A DNA stretch of 64,000 nucleotides, from positions 21,263 through 85,262 of the forward strand of contig JAJXZJ010000029.1 in NCBI GenBank assembly GCA_021780105.1, written 5' to 3'. Position 1 is the stretch's first letter. Every line of letters begins with the position of its first letter. This stretch comes from a bacterium. GTDB taxonomy: Bacteria; Verrucomicrobiota; Verrucomicrobiia; Limisphaerales; J093. Positions 25,776-35,712 of the stretch are shown here, piece after piece. The translations under genes were made by a program, and so were the position numbers. The notes beneath the pieces are model-generated. The model saw only the letters and a list, made by a program, of their open reading frames with translations, was not told the DNA's origin and ran no database searches.

Positions 25776-28523
25776 ATGCTGGCATTTCACACTCGCCGCA
25801 TGACGCACTTCTCCCGCCTGGCTACGTGGAAGTTGTTTTCTGCCTGGCTTGTCCTGAACACAGGCTGGTTTGTCCCGTCCGCAACCGCGGCGCCGTTGGA
25901 GCAGGTCATTGTCGTCTTCAAAACCCATTTCGACATCGGTTACACCGACATGGCCAGCAACGTCGTCCAACGCTACCGCACCACGATGATTGACCAGGCG
26001 CTCACGGTCGTGGACCAAAACCGCGACCTGCCGCCGGCGCAGCAGTTCGTCTGGACGATCCCCGGCTGGCCGATGACACGCATTCTCGACAACTGGCCGG
26101 GGCAGACGGCCGAGCGCCAGCGCCGCGTGATGGACGCGTTCAGGCAGGGGCGCTTTGCCGTGCATGCCCTGCCCTTCACCACGCACACGGAATCACTCGA
26201 ACCCGAGGACCTTGTCCGTGGACTGGGGTTCGCCTCGCGACTGACCCGCGCCGCCGGTCTGCCGCTGCCCCGCGGCGCGAAAATGACCGACGTGCCGTGC
26301 CATTCGTGGATTCTGCCGACGCTGCTGCGCCACGCCGGCGTGGAGTTCCTGCACCTCGGCTGCAACGCCGCCAGCAGTTCGCCGCGCGTGCCGCTGCTGT
26401 TCTGGTGGGAAGGCCCCGACGGCTCGCGGTTGCTCACGATGTATAGCGCCCGGGGTTATGGCACCACGCTCGAACCGCCGCCCGGCTGGCCGCACCGGAC
26501 GTGGCTGGCGTTGATCCTGACCGGCGACAACCACGGTCCGCCGACGCCGGCGGAGGTCCGGCAGTTGCTCGCCGAGGCGAAGGTGAAACTGCCGGGCGTC
26601 CGCGTGCGCATCGGCCAGCTTGAAGATTTCGCCGACGCCTTGCTCGCGGAGAAACCGGACCTGCCGGTCGTGCGCGGCGACATGCCGGACACGTGGATTC
26701 ACGGGCCGATGTCCGATCCCGCCGGCGCCAAGCTCGCGCGCAACCTCCGGCCGCAGATTGGCATCGCCGAGGCATTGAACACCGAACTGCGCTCCTGGGG
26801 CGTGGCCGAGCCGGATGCGGCGCCGACGATTGCCGCGGCCTACGAGCAAAGCCTGCTCTACGGCGAACACACCTGGGGCGGCGCGCTTTACTGGGTGTCG
26901 CAATACAACGGCGGCCGCAGTCTGGAATACGGCGAAGACTGGCGGAAGGCCGAGGCCGCCGGGAAATTCCGCCGGCTCGAAGCCTCGTGGGCCGAGCACA
27001 CCGCTTACATCGAAAAGGCGCGCGATCTCACGCAACCGCTGCTGCGCGGCGAACTCCAGAAGCTCGCCGATGCGGTCAAGGCGAAATCTGGCGAACGGCG
27101 CCTGGTCGTTTTCAACCCGCTCCCGTGGCCACGCAGCGGCGTGGTCACGATGGATGTCACCGGCACGCCGCTGGCAAACCGGCCGGACGCCGCTTGGACC
27201 ATCGCCGGCAAGGGAACGCACGTGACCGCGCGCCTCAATGACGACGGCCACACGCTGCGCTTTGCGGTCGCTGACATTCCCGCAAACGGTTATCGCACGT
27301 TCCGGTTGGAACCGGCGACGGCGGACCTTCCGCACACGCCGCCAGCCGACGCAACGTTGGAGAACCGCTTTTTCCGGCTCACGCTCGATCCACGGCACGG
27401 CACCATCAAGTCGGCGATGGACAAACGCGCCGGTCGTGAGCTGGTGGACGCGAACACCGCGATCGGCTTTGGCCAGTTGCTTTACGAACGCTTCTCGGCC
27501 GACGACGTGCAGCGCTTCGTGAAAGCCTACGTGAAGATTGACGCCTCGTGGGCGACCAACGAACTCGGCAAACCCAATCTGCCGCCGGCCAGCGAAGTGC
27601 CGTATTCCGCTGCGTCACCCGCAGAATTTGCTTTTCACCGTACGAAGTCGCCCGGAACGCAGCTCGCCACGATGACGGCGCCGGCCGGCCACGGCCTGCC
27701 GTTCGGCGTCACGACCGCGATCCGGCTCGACGCCGATGAACCGTGGTTTGAAATCGAATTGACGCTGCACAACAAGCCGGCCGACCCGTGGCCGGAGGCG
27801 GGCTGGCTTTGCCTGCCGTTCAAGGCCGCGTCACCGCAGTTCCGGCTCGGCCGGCCCGGCTCGATCATTGACCCGGCCCGCGATATTGTTCCCGGCGCAA
27901 ACCGGCATCTGCTGGAGCTGAACACCGGGCTGACCGTGGCCGATCCGCAGGGCCGCGGCGCCGGCCTGTGCGCGTTGGACAATCCGCTCGTCGGCCTCGG
28001 CGAGCCTGGCTGCTGGCGATATTCGCTGGATTATGTGCCGCGGAAACCCGTGGTTTACGTGAACCTGTTCAACAACCAGTGGACCACGAATTTCCGGCTC
28101 TGGAATTCCGGCACCTGGACGGTGCGCGTCCGCATCTGGGCGGTGAATGCGGCGACCGACAACGAAGCCGCGCTGGTCACGCCGTCGCTCGAAGCGCGGT
28201 ATCCGTTGCAGGCGGCGCTGGCACAGGGCGCCGGCGGCAAACTCCCGCGCACCCAGACCGGGCTGACGCTCTCGCGCAAGGGCGTGCTGGTGACGGCGTT
28301 CGGGGCGAATCCCGACGGCACCAGCACCGTGTTGCGGTTGTGGGAACTGGCCGGCCGTTCGGGCCAATGCCACGTGCAACTGCCTCAAGGCTTGCGCCCG
28401 GCACGGGTGCAACCGGTGAATTTGCGCGGCGAGCCGGTCGGGGCGCCGATTGTGGTCCACGGCGGCGCGTTTGCGTTCGACCTGCCGGCATTCGCGCCGG
28501 CGAGTTTTGTCCTGCCGCCGTGA
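25776..28523 (+). CDS. Secreted GH38-like (alpha-mannosidase-like, DUF5054-type) protein
   Basis: 915 residues. The signal peptide ends near 38 (PSATA). The first domain opens VIVVFKTHFDIGYTD: His51 and Asp53 match the metal-binding H-x-D of GH38 enzymes, and TIPGWPM follows as in that fold. HSWILPTLLRHAGVEFLHLG and WWEGPDGSRLLT continue the pattern. A helical region and C-terminal beta-sandwiches follow (LENRFFRLTLDPRHGTIKS), as in GH38. I believe these form the DUF5054 family; mannosidase activity is an inference. A second ATG at 25800 is an alternative start. It is divergent from the kinase gene and 62 bases before the GH106-like gene on the same strand, so the two are probably an operon. 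Confidence 0.75.
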   Translation: MLAFHTRRMTHFSRLATWKLFSAWLVLNTGWFVPSATAAPLEQVIVVFKTHFDIGYTDMASNVVQRYRTTMIDQALTVVDQNRDLPPAQQFVWTIPGWPMTRILDNWPGQTAERQRRVMDAFRQGRFAVHALPFTTHTESLEPEDLVRGLGFASRLTRAAGLPLPRGAKMTDVPCHSWILPTLLRHAGVEFLHLGCNAASSSPRVPLLFWWEGPDGSRLLTMYSARGYGTTLEPPPGWPHRTWLALILTGDNHGPPTPAEVRQLLAEAKVKLPGVRVRIGQLEDFADALLAEKPDLPVVRGDMPDTWIHGPMSDPAGAKLARNLRPQIGIAEALNTELRSWGVAEPDAAPTIAAAYEQSLLYGEHTWGGALYWVSQYNGGRSLEYGEDWRKAEAAGKFRRLEASWAEHTAYIEKARDLTQPLLRGELQKLADAVKAKSGERRLVVFNPLPWPRSGVVTMDVTGTPLANRPDAAWTIAGKGTHVTARLNDDGHTLRFAVADIPANGYRTFRLEPATADLPHTPPADATLENRFFRLTLDPRHGTIKSAMDKRAGRELVDANTAIGFGQLLYERFSADDVQRFVKAYVKIDASWATNELGKPNLPPASEVPYSAASPAEFAFHRTKSPGTQLATMTAPAGHGLPFGVTTAIRLDADEPWFEIELTLHNKPADPWPEAGWLCLPFKAASPQFRLGRPGSIIDPARDIVPGANRHLLELNTGLTVADPQGRGAGLCALDNPLVGLGEPGCWRYSLDYVPRKPVVYVNLFNNQWTTNFRLWNSGTWTVRVRIWAVNAATDNEAALVTPSLEARYPLQAALAQGAGGKLPRTQTGLTLSRKGVLVTAFGANPDGTSTVLRLWELAGRSGQCHVQLPQGLRPARVQPVNLRGEPVGAPIVVHGGAFAFDLPAFAPASFVLPP

Positions 28524-28585
28524 ACCGGTTTGCACTCCGGCGCTTGATTTCGCGGCCGAGTCGGTTCGTAATCGGTCCCGAAAAC

Positions 28586-31500
28586 ATGATGAAACGCCAC
28601 TGCCTCCTTTCCCCATCGGCGTGCCGCGTCCTCCGCGGGCTGGCCGTCGCGCTTGCCTTAACGACGGCGTTCCTGGCCGCGTCCGCGGCGGTGAACGTCG
28701 AATCCAAGCAGGCGAAGAAACTGTTCGCGCATCCGCCGCGCGAGTTTTCCAGCGGGCCGTTGTGGGTGTGGAACGACCTGCTGACCGACGCCGAGGTTCG
28801 CGACACGATGTGTGACCTCGCGGCGCAGGACGTAAAGCAGGTGTTCGTCCACCCGCGGCCGGGCTTGATGACGCCGTATCTTTCGCCGGAATGGTTCCGG
28901 CTGTGGAAGGTGGCGCTCGACGAGGCCGCGAAGCTGGACATGAACGTGTGGATTTACGACGAAAACTCGTATCCCTCCGGCTTCGCGGGCGGCTGGGTGC
29001 CGGAGCTGATGCCGGAATCGCGCGGCCAGGGGCTGATGCTCAGCGAGACGAAAACCCCGCCGCGCTGGGAAGCCGGCACGCTCGCCGTGTGCCGGATTGA
29101 CGGCCTGCAGGCCACGAACGTCACTGCGCAAGCCCGCGCCGGATCAACGCTCCCGGCCGGCCGCTACGTCGTGGCCACGGTCGTCCGCGCCGGCAACACC
29201 CCTTGGAACGCGGACCACAGTTACGTAAACCTGCTCACGCCCGGCGTGACGGCGAAGTTTCTCGACGTGACCCACGAAGCTTACCGGCGCGAAATCGGCA
29301 CGCAGTTCGGCCAGCGCGTTCCCGGCGTGTTCACGGACGAACCGAACATCCGTCCCGCCGGCGGCCTGCCGTGGTGCGACGATTTGCCGGCGGAGTTCCA
29401 GAAACGCTGGGGCTACAGCCTGCTGGATCAGATCGCCAGCCTGAGCTTTGAGGTCGGCGACTGGCGGAAGGTCCGGCACGATTTCTTCCAGACGTGCAAC
29501 GCGCTGTTCATTGAACGCTGGAGCCAGCCGTATCACGATTATTGCGCCACGAACCACCTGGAATGGACCGGCCACTACTGGGACCACGAGTGGCCGAATT
29601 GCGGCGCGGTGCCGGACAACATGGCGATGTATGCGTGGCACCAGCGGCCGGCGATTGACTGCCTGATGAACCAGTTTGCCGAGAACACCCACGCGCAGTT
29701 CGGCAATCTGCGCATGGTCCGGGAGCTTTCCAGCGTGGCCAATCAACTCGGCCAGCCGCGGACGCTCTGCGAGGTTTACGGCGCCGGCGGCTGGGATCTG
29801 CGCTTCGAGGACATGAAGCGCATCGCCGACTGGCTGGGCGTGCTCGGCGTGAACACCTTCGACCAGCACCTCTCCTACATTACCATCCGCGGCGCGCGCA
29901 AACGCGACCACCCGCAGTCGTTCTCCTATCACGAACCGTGGTGGGAGGCGTATCACGTCTCCGCGGATTACCTGGCGCGGCTGTCGGTGGCAACGTCGCA
30001 GGGCCAGCAGGCGAATTCGATTCTCGTGCTCGAACCGACCACCACGGCGTGGATGTATCAGGGCAACGACAACGCACTGCGCGACGTGGGCAACTCGTTC
30101 TTCAACCTGCTCAAATCGCTCGAAGCCGCGCAGATCGAGTATGACATCGGTGACGAGGACATCATGGCGCGTTACGGATCGATCCAGGGGCCGGAACTCA
30201 ATTCGGGCCTGGTCATCAGCAACCGCTATTACACCACGGTCGTCGTGCCGCCGCTGACCGAGAACCTGAACGCCACGACCATGGATCTGCTGCACGACCT
30301 GCTGCGCGACGGCGGCACGGTGTTCTGCTGCGGCGACCCGCCGGCGCGGGTGGACGGCGCGCTGTCTGACGCCGGCACACTGCTGGCGAAGCACTCGCAC
30401 TGGATCCGGGTTGACCCTGCCGCGCTGCCGCGCACGCTCCAGCCGATCCAGGCGAACACCGGCTTCACCATCAATCGCAAAACCGGCGACGAAGGTATTC
30501 TGTTCCACCAACGCCGGGTGTTGAAGGATGGCCAGCTCCTGCTTTTGGTGAACAGCAGTCTCACCGCACCCAGCGCCGGCACGCTGGCTGCGCGCGTCGG
30601 CGCCGTGGAGGAATGGGACCTCACGACTGGCGGCACCGCGGCCTACCCTTACGCGCTGACACGAACCGGCATCGTCGCGCGCTTTGACTTGCCGCCCGCG
30701 GGGAGTCGGCTCTTGTTTCTGGCCTACAAGCCGCGCAAGCCGGAGCCGGTTTCCGCCGCGACCACGGCCGTCATTTCGCCCGTGGACGCGCCGACCGCGC
30801 ACCGCATCGCCCCCAACGTGCTGACGCTGGATTACGTGGACGTCACGGCCGGCGGCGAGTCGCGCTCCAACTTCTACTTCTATCCGGCCAACCAGTTCGC
30901 TTTTCAGAAGAACGGCCTGCCGCGCGATCCGTGGGACAACGCGGTGCAATTCAAGGACGAACTCATCAGCCGGAAGTTCCCCGCCGCCAGCGGCTTCACC
31001 GCCAGTTACCGGTTCACCATCGTCGCCGCCGTGCCACCGAACCTCGCCATCGTCATCGAGCGGCCCGACCTTTACACCGTCACCTGCAACGGCCGGCCCG
31101 TGAGTGCCAAGCCCGGCGACTGGTGGCTGGACAAGGCGTTCGGCCGGATTCCGCTGTCGTCCGCGGCGCGCGTCGGTGAGAACGTCGTCACGATCCAGGC
31201 GGCGCCGTTCACCATCTTTGACGAATTGGAGCCGGCCTACGTGCTCGGTGATTTTGCGCTGAAACCGGTAACGCACGGATTTGTGATCGTGCCCGCCGCG
31301 CCGGTGAAACTGGGTAACTGGAACGATCAGGGAATGCCGTTCTATGCGGCGGGTGTGGCGTATCGCGAAACCTTCAACCTGCCCAACCGGCATGGAACCT
31401 ATGCCGTCACGCTGCCGCGCTGGTCCGGCAGTGTCGCCAAGGTGACGGCCAACGGCAAACTGGCCGGCTACATCACCGCGCCGCCGTGGGAATGCGACGT

Positions 31501-31723
31501 CACCGACGCGCTGCGGCATGGCAAAAACACGATCGAGATTACCGTGATTGGCACGCTGAAGAACACGCTGGGACCGCATCACGGCCATCCGGCGCTGGGC
31601 AGCGCGTGGCCGGGCATGTTCCAACAGGGACCGGCGCAAGGCCCGCCGCCGGGAGCGGATTATTCCACCGTCGGCTACGGCCTGTTCGCGCCGTTCACGC
31701 TGAAACAGACGGTGCGGCCGTAA
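28586..31723 (+). CDS. Secreted GH106-like glycosidase (alpha-L-rhamnosidase-like)
   Basis: 1045 residues from the ATG at 28586, with a signal peptide at 1-36. The N-terminal block SSGPLWVWNDLLTDAEVRD, then VFVHPRPGLMTPYLSPEWF and VWIYDENSYPSGFAGG (about 122-136) is the GH106-type catalytic domain pattern. A Rossmann-like middle (ANSILVLEPTTTAWMYQG; PPLTENLN) and a C-terminal GH2-like galactose-binding domain (near 1000) also match that family. GH106 enzymes cleave terminal alpha-L-rhamnose. Function within the family is not certain because many members are unassigned. It is the second gene of the GH38-like/GH106-like pair. Confidence 0.8.
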   Translation: MMKRHCLLSPSACRVLRGLAVALALTTAFLAASAAVNVESKQAKKLFAHPPREFSSGPLWVWNDLLTDAEVRDTMCDLAAQDVKQVFVHPRPGLMTPYLSPEWFRLWKVALDEAAKLDMNVWIYDENSYPSGFAGGWVPELMPESRGQGLMLSETKTPPRWEAGTLAVCRIDGLQATNVTAQARAGSTLPAGRYVVATVVRAGNTPWNADHSYVNLLTPGVTAKFLDVTHEAYRREIGTQFGQRVPGVFTDEPNIRPAGGLPWCDDLPAEFQKRWGYSLLDQIASLSFEVGDWRKVRHDFFQTCNALFIERWSQPYHDYCATNHLEWTGHYWDHEWPNCGAVPDNMAMYAWHQRPAIDCLMNQFAENTHAQFGNLRMVRELSSVANQLGQPRTLCEVYGAGGWDLRFEDMKRIADWLGVLGVNTFDQHLSYITIRGARKRDHPQSFSYHEPWWEAYHVSADYLARLSVATSQGQQANSILVLEPTTTAWMYQGNDNALRDVGNSFFNLLKSLEAAQIEYDIGDEDIMARYGSIQGPELNSGLVISNRYYTTVVVPPLTENLNATTMDLLHDLLRDGGTVFCCGDPPARVDGALSDAGTLLAKHSHWIRVDPAALPRTLQPIQANTGFTINRKTGDEGILFHQRRVLKDGQLLLLVNSSLTAPSAGTLAARVGAVEEWDLTTGGTAAYPYALTRTGIVARFDLPPAGSRLLFLAYKPRKPEPVSAATTAVISPVDAPTAHRIAPNVLTLDYVDVTAGGESRSNFYFYPANQFAFQKNGLPRDPWDNAVQFKDELISRKFPAASGFTASYRFTIVAAVPPNLAIVIERPDLYTVTCNGRPVSAKPGDWWLDKAFGRIPLSSAARVGENVVTIQAAPFTIFDELEPAYVLGDFALKPVTHGFVIVPAAPVKLGNWNDQGMPFYAAGVAYRETFNLPNRHGTYAVTLPRWSGSVAKVTANGKLAGYITAPPWECDVTDALRHGKNTIEITVIGTLKNTLGPHHGHPALGSAWPGMFQQGPAQGPPPGADYSTVGYGLFAPFTLKQTVRP

Positions 31724-31816
31724 GCACCATCGGAACCGATCGCGCTTGCAGGCCGCCATCGGGGGGCTTGTGCTTGACTGCCAGCGTCTGACGCGTGATG
31801 GGGAAAAGTGGGTGAG

Positions 31817-32026
31817 TCAAAGTTCGTCCTCGCGCGCGGCGTAGAACAGTTGGTAGGCGCGGTCGCAATCGGCTTCCGGCACGAAGACTTGGGCGGGGCG
31901 GCTCAAATCGCCGTCGTCCGGCTCGGCGGGATCCGCGAACGCCTGCGTAGCAGTGGTGCCATGTTTCTCCAGCATCATCACGAGCATCTCGGCGTTGACG
32001 ACCGGGCCGGTGTAAAACAATTTCAC
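31817..32026 (-). CDS. Small DUF2007-like protein (putative signal transducing protein)
   Basis: 69 residues. MKLFYTGPVVNAEMLVMMLEK is the N-terminus of DUF2007-type proteins (an alpha/beta ferredoxin-like fold), and the end has VFVPEADCDRAYQLFYAA, the usual V-x-x-x-D-x-x-x-A helix. No membrane segment or signal. The biochemical role is unknown. It is a single gene, convergent with the GH106-like gene. Confidence 0.8.
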   Translation of the reverse strand: MKLFYTGPVVNAEMLVMMLEKHGTTATQAFADPAEPDDGDLSRPAQVFVPEADCDRAYQLFYAAREDEL

Positions 32027-32165
32027 GCGGGAAATTTAATCGCAGACGTTCACAAGCACCAACTCCAGCTGAGTTGAGTCATTCAGCCCGGCGTTGGCGC
32101 GCAAGCGGCTACGCTGGGTGAACGGACAAACTGAACACAACTCTGAAGGACACAATCTCCTTGAT

Positions 32166-32530
32166 CTACACTAGGAACCTGCGGTCAATTTTCGTGAGGT
32201 TGAAGATTTCCCCAATGGTGAAGCCGGCGCGAAGGGCGTGGCGGATGAAGAAGATGCGTTCGGCGTTGGGAACGGTGAGCTTTCGCGAGATCACGTCTCG
32301 CGGGGGGTGTCGCGGTCGCCATAGACTTCAGTGCCAAGGCGCCAACGGCTTGCCGTCGCCGCCCAGGCCGCTGCGGCCAATCTCCAGCGAACGCAGGCAT
32401 TTTTGCAGCCTTTCCTTGAAGGTGCGGCCGATGCTCATGGCCTCGCCGACGGAGTTCATCTGCGTGTTCAGCGTCGGGTCGGCCTGCGGGAATTTCTCGA
32501 AGGCGAAGCGCGGAACCTTCACAACCACCT
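32166..32530 (-). pseudogene. carB: Internal fragment of carbamoyl-phosphate synthase large subunit
   Basis: The minus strand reads [19 protein letters not shown] and then [32 protein letters not shown], and after a break SRKLTVPNAERIFFIRHAL, RAGFTIGEIFNLTKIDR, RFLV. These match consecutive blocks in the middle of CarB (E. coli numbering roughly 350-460). An in-frame TGA (32328-32330) and a scrambled stretch interrupt the homology, and a TAG ends it. Neither the N- nor C-terminal parts of carB are nearby. It is a remnant about 365 bases long, with no working start. Confidence 0.85.
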
Positions 32531-32715
32531 AATTGGTTGGCGCGAAGCTCCGTCGGGCCATGAAAGTGACCCGGTCCTGGCGGCTCGCGCGGGACGTCCG
32601 CTCCACCGGCCGTCCCAATTCGGGCACTGCCGCGCATTCGCCGGCTTGACTGTTGGCGCGATTGCGGCAAGCGTGGCGCGACGGTGTTCCGCCCTGTTTG
32701 GCTGCAATCTGAATC

Positions 32716-33699
32716 ATGAACGACCCCGCCATGAAGCCCATGCTGGCGCTGGCCTTGTATAGTGCGCTCCTGTTTTCCACCTCGTGGGCGGGCGGCAGCT
32801 TCCCGTTGCGGCTTGGCCTGACGCACGCGCGGATTCAGGTGGCGATCAGTTTCGTCGCCGGCCTCATGCTGGGGATGGCGCTGCTGCATTTCATTCCACA
32901 CGCCGAATCCCAGCTTCATTCCCTGGACACCACGATGGCCTGGGCCATGGGCGGTTTCCTGGTGATGTTCTTCCTGCAACGTTTCCTGCACTACCATCAG
33001 CACGAACTGCCGGAGGAAACTGCGGGCAACCGCGAAGATCACGCGGGTGAAGCCCACGTGCATGAACACGCGCATCACGACGGTCATGGCCAGGCGCACG
33101 CAGCGGAGTCCCCGGCGCACCGTCACGCCGGGCCGCTGGCCTGGGTGGGAACGGCGGCGGGCCTGACGCTGCACTCGCTGCTCGACGGCCTGGCCCTGGC
33201 CGCCGCCGTGGCGATGGAATCACGCGGCCACAGCGTGTTCGTCGGCTTCGGCACCGCGCTGGCGGTCATCCTCCACAAACCGTTCGACGCGATGGCGATT
33301 TCCACCTTGATGGGCGCCAGCGGCTGTTCCCGCCAGGCGCGGCAATGGCTCAATTTCCTCTTTGCGTTGACCGCTCCCATCGGCGTGATGCTGTTTTATG
33401 TCGGCGCCAGCCGGTGGGCCGGAGAGGACGCGCCGTTGCTCGGCCGCGCGCTGGCCTTCTGCGCCGGCACGTTCCTGTGCATCGCGTGCAGCGACCTCCT
33501 GCCGGAACTGCAATTCCACTCGCACGACCGGTTCAAGCTCTCTGTCGCGCTGCTCGGCGGGCTGGGTGTCGCAATCCTGATTGGCCTGTTTGAAACCGGG
33601 GGCCACGACCACGGCCACCAGGCCGGCCTGAACGGCCGGCCGCCGGTCGCCTTCACCGCGCCGGCCGCGGGACCATTTCGTTCAGCCGCTCACTCGTAG
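32716..33699 (+). CDS. ZIP family metal transporter
   Basis: 327 residues with 8 membrane segments. HSLLDGLALAAAV (segment 4) and HKPFDAMAIS (segment 5) are the paired His/Asp metal-path motifs of ZIP proteins. The loop after segment 3 (about 95-135) is very His-rich (HVHEHAHHDGHGQAHA), the cytoplasmic metal-binding loop expected for Zn2+ or Fe2+ import. The ATG at 32716 is followed by a second at 32731. The gene converges with a URO-D-family gene; their 3' ends overlap by 10 bases. Confidence 0.9.
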   Translation: MNDPAMKPMLALALYSALLFSTSWAGGSFPLRLGLTHARIQVAISFVAGLMLGMALLHFIPHAESQLHSLDTTMAWAMGGFLVMFFLQRFLHYHQHELPEETAGNREDHAGEAHVHEHAHHDGHGQAHAAESPAHRHAGPLAWVGTAAGLTLHSLLDGLALAAAVAMESRGHSVFVGFGTALAVILHKPFDAMAISTLMGASGCSRQARQWLNFLFALTAPIGVMLFYVGASRWAGEDAPLLGRALAFCAGTFLCIACSDLLPELQFHSHDRFKLSVALLGGLGVAILIGLFETGGHDHGHQAGLNGRPPVAFTAPAAGPFRSAAHS

Positions 33700-34931
33700 C
33701 GGCCGGCGGCCAGCGCCGCGTCCAACATGGCCGCGATGTTTTCCGGCGGCACGTCGGCCATGATGTTGTGAACCTGCTGGAAGACAAAGCCGCCGCCGGG
33801 CTTGAGGATTTGCACCTGTTGCTGGACATGTGCCCGCACCTGCTCCACCGAGCCGCGGGCAAGCAGCTCACGGGTGTCGCAGCCCCCGCCCCAGAAGGTG
33901 AGTCGCGTGCCAAAATCCCGTTTCAATCCGGCCGCCTCCATCCCGCGACAGGAGATTTGCACCGGATTGATCGTGTCGAGGCCGGCTTCGATCAGGCCCG
34001 GCAACAATTCGCGCACGCCGCCACAGCAGTGCAGCATGATTTTGATGTGCGGCGCCAGTTGCCTGGCGCGCTGCCACATCAGGCGTTCGCGCGGCTGGAA
34101 AAATTCGCGATACATCGCCGGCGACACCTGCGGCCCGCGCTGCGAACCGAGATCGTCGCCGAATAAAACGATGTCCACGTGCGCGCCCACTGCGCCTAGA
34201 AACGACTCCAGATTGGCCAGGTGTAGTTCCACCAGCACGTCCAGAAACTGGTGCGCGCGGCGCGGATCGCCGGCCAGCAGCATCAGGAAGTTGTCGTTGC
34301 GATACAACATCTGCCCCTGCTCCAGCAGGTTTCCGCCAAACAACGCAATGATGGCCCGGTCGGTCCGCTCGCGCAGACAGCGCGCGCCTTCGGCCAGGCG
34401 GCCGGCGCCGTCCGGCCCGGCCACGAGCGGCCCCGGCGGCGACGCCACGACGTTCCACATGCTTTCAGCCAGATGGTCGCCGAGGTGCGCCAGGTCGTCC
34501 TGCTCCGCAAATGGCCAATACACCTGCTCGAAATACAGCACGCCGTCCGGCATCTGGGCGATGACGCGGCCCGAGTCCGACAGCACCACCCACCGGCCGC
34601 TTTCACGGCGCAACTTCACCCACGCCGGCATCAGGCAAGGCGTGCCGTCCGGCAGCGTCCACTCCTGCCAGTCGCGGTCGTCCAGCGCGAAGCCGCGGCC
34701 CATTTCGAGCGCGTCAATGTGAAACCGCGCCAGCACGTCGTCGTCCACGATGGCGAGTTGCTGGACGGGATCGTAAACGCGGATTGGCCGCGGCGGCAGT
34801 CCGAGATGCCGGCGCAAACGCGCATACGCCAGGGCGGCAATCCCGGAGGAGCGATGCCCGGAGAGGTCGAGCGGAACCCGGTCGGCTTCCTGATGATTCA
34901 GAGCGGCGAGGACGCGTTGGCGTGCTGTCAT
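33690..34931 (-). CDS. URO-D family protein (MtaA/CmuA-like methyltransferase clan)
   Basis: 413 residues from the ATG at 34931 (MTARQRVLAALNHQEADRVP, the standard family opening). The TIM barrel carries IMLHCCGG (His-x-Cys-Gly, Zn-type ligands) and a later Cys in WGGGCDT. These are features of corrinoid-dependent methyltransferase relatives rather than of haem-pathway HemE, and the HemE-type FAGAPFT motif is absent. Many such genes in Verrucomicrobiota and Planctomycetes are of unknown substrate. No corrinoid protein gene is adjacent. The 3' end overlaps the ZIP gene tail to tail. Confidence 0.8.
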   Translation of the reverse strand: MTARQRVLAALNHQEADRVPLDLSGHRSSGIAALAYARLRRHLGLPPRPIRVYDPVQQLAIVDDDVLARFHIDALEMGRGFALDDRDWQEWTLPDGTPCLMPAWVKLRRESGRWVVLSDSGRVIAQMPDGVLYFEQVYWPFAEQDDLAHLGDHLAESMWNVVASPPGPLVAGPDGAGRLAEGARCLRERTDRAIIALFGGNLLEQGQMLYRNDNFLMLLAGDPRRAHQFLDVLVELHLANLESFLGAVGAHVDIVLFGDDLGSQRGPQVSPAMYREFFQPRERLMWQRARQLAPHIKIMLHCCGGVRELLPGLIEAGLDTINPVQISCRGMEAAGLKRDFGTRLTFWGGGCDTRELLARGSVEQVRAHVQQQVQILKPGGGFVFQQVHNIMADVPPENIAAMLDAALAAGRYE

Positions 34932-35036
34932 GATTGACAGGCGATTAAACCGCGCCGCCGGCGCGGTCAAGCCGCGATTCGCGTCCGGCCACAAATTGGC
35001 TCCGGCCCAGCCGGGGATGCCCGTCGGCCGCCGCCT

Positions 35037-35429
35037 TCAGCCCTGCGGTTGCCCGTCCAGCGCCGCCTGGGCCGCTGCGAGCAGCGCCCCGGCCTCGAGC
35101 GGCTTTTCCAGGAAGGCCGTTGCGCCCAGCGCCAGACATTTGCTCCTCACGTCCGGCGAACCCAGGGCCGTGATGACAATGACCGGCACGTGCGGAAACG
35201 CGCTTTTGACGGCCGTGAGAATGTTCGAACCGTTGACGACGGGCATTCGCAGGTCGGTAATGACCAGGTCAAACTGGCCGTGGCGCGTTTCCAGGTGATC
35301 CGCCGCCTCGCCGCCCCAGACGGCAGCGGTGACATTGGCGCCTTCGCTGGTCAGCACTTTGCTGAGCGCGCGAAGCATGCCGGCGTCATCATCCACCACC
35401 AGCACCGTTTTGTTGTGTAAACTGCTCAT
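35037..35429 (-). CDS. Single-domain response regulator (receiver only)
   Basis: 130 residues from the ATG at 35429 (MSSLHNKTVLVVDDD). The acidic pocket DDD (14-16), phospho-acceptor Asp in LVITDLRMP, Thr in VITALG and Lys in FLEKPLE are all present. There is no output domain. It is divergent from the hybrid kinase at 35713, so it may be a partner that receives or relays phosphate from it. An ATG 11 codons upstream is possible but less well supported. Confidence 0.92.
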   Translation of the reverse strand: MSSLHNKTVLVVDDDAGMLRALSKVLTSEGANVTAAVWGGEAADHLETRHGQFDLVITDLRMPVVNGSNILTAVKSAFPHVPVIVITALGSPDVRSKCLALGATAFLEKPLEAGALLAAAQAALDGQPQG

Positions 35430-35712
35430 CGCCGGAAAAGGTGCGCGCAACCGGGCGGCCAAACAACTCTGTTTTGGGTGACGCCCCGGACCGGCGACCG
35501 CTCGTTACCCGGATGCCAGGCGGCTGGCACCGCATCGCCGCTGGTCTGACCACGCCCGGAACTCCAACCTTCTGAAAGAATGCAAAGAATTAGCCCTTGC
35601 AACGTTCGTGCGCAAAAATATCATCTTTCAATCCGGTGACGAAAGTCTTCACACAACAAGACCTGCAGGTTGGAACTGCCGCTTTCGGGCGGAGCGCTGA
35701 TATGCGTTCCGT

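Noticed and set aside
29144..31759. 871-codon minus-strand open frame
   Set aside because: Exactly antisense to the GH106-like gene; the sequence is Arg/Val/His-rich without motifs, a codon-bias artefact of high GC.
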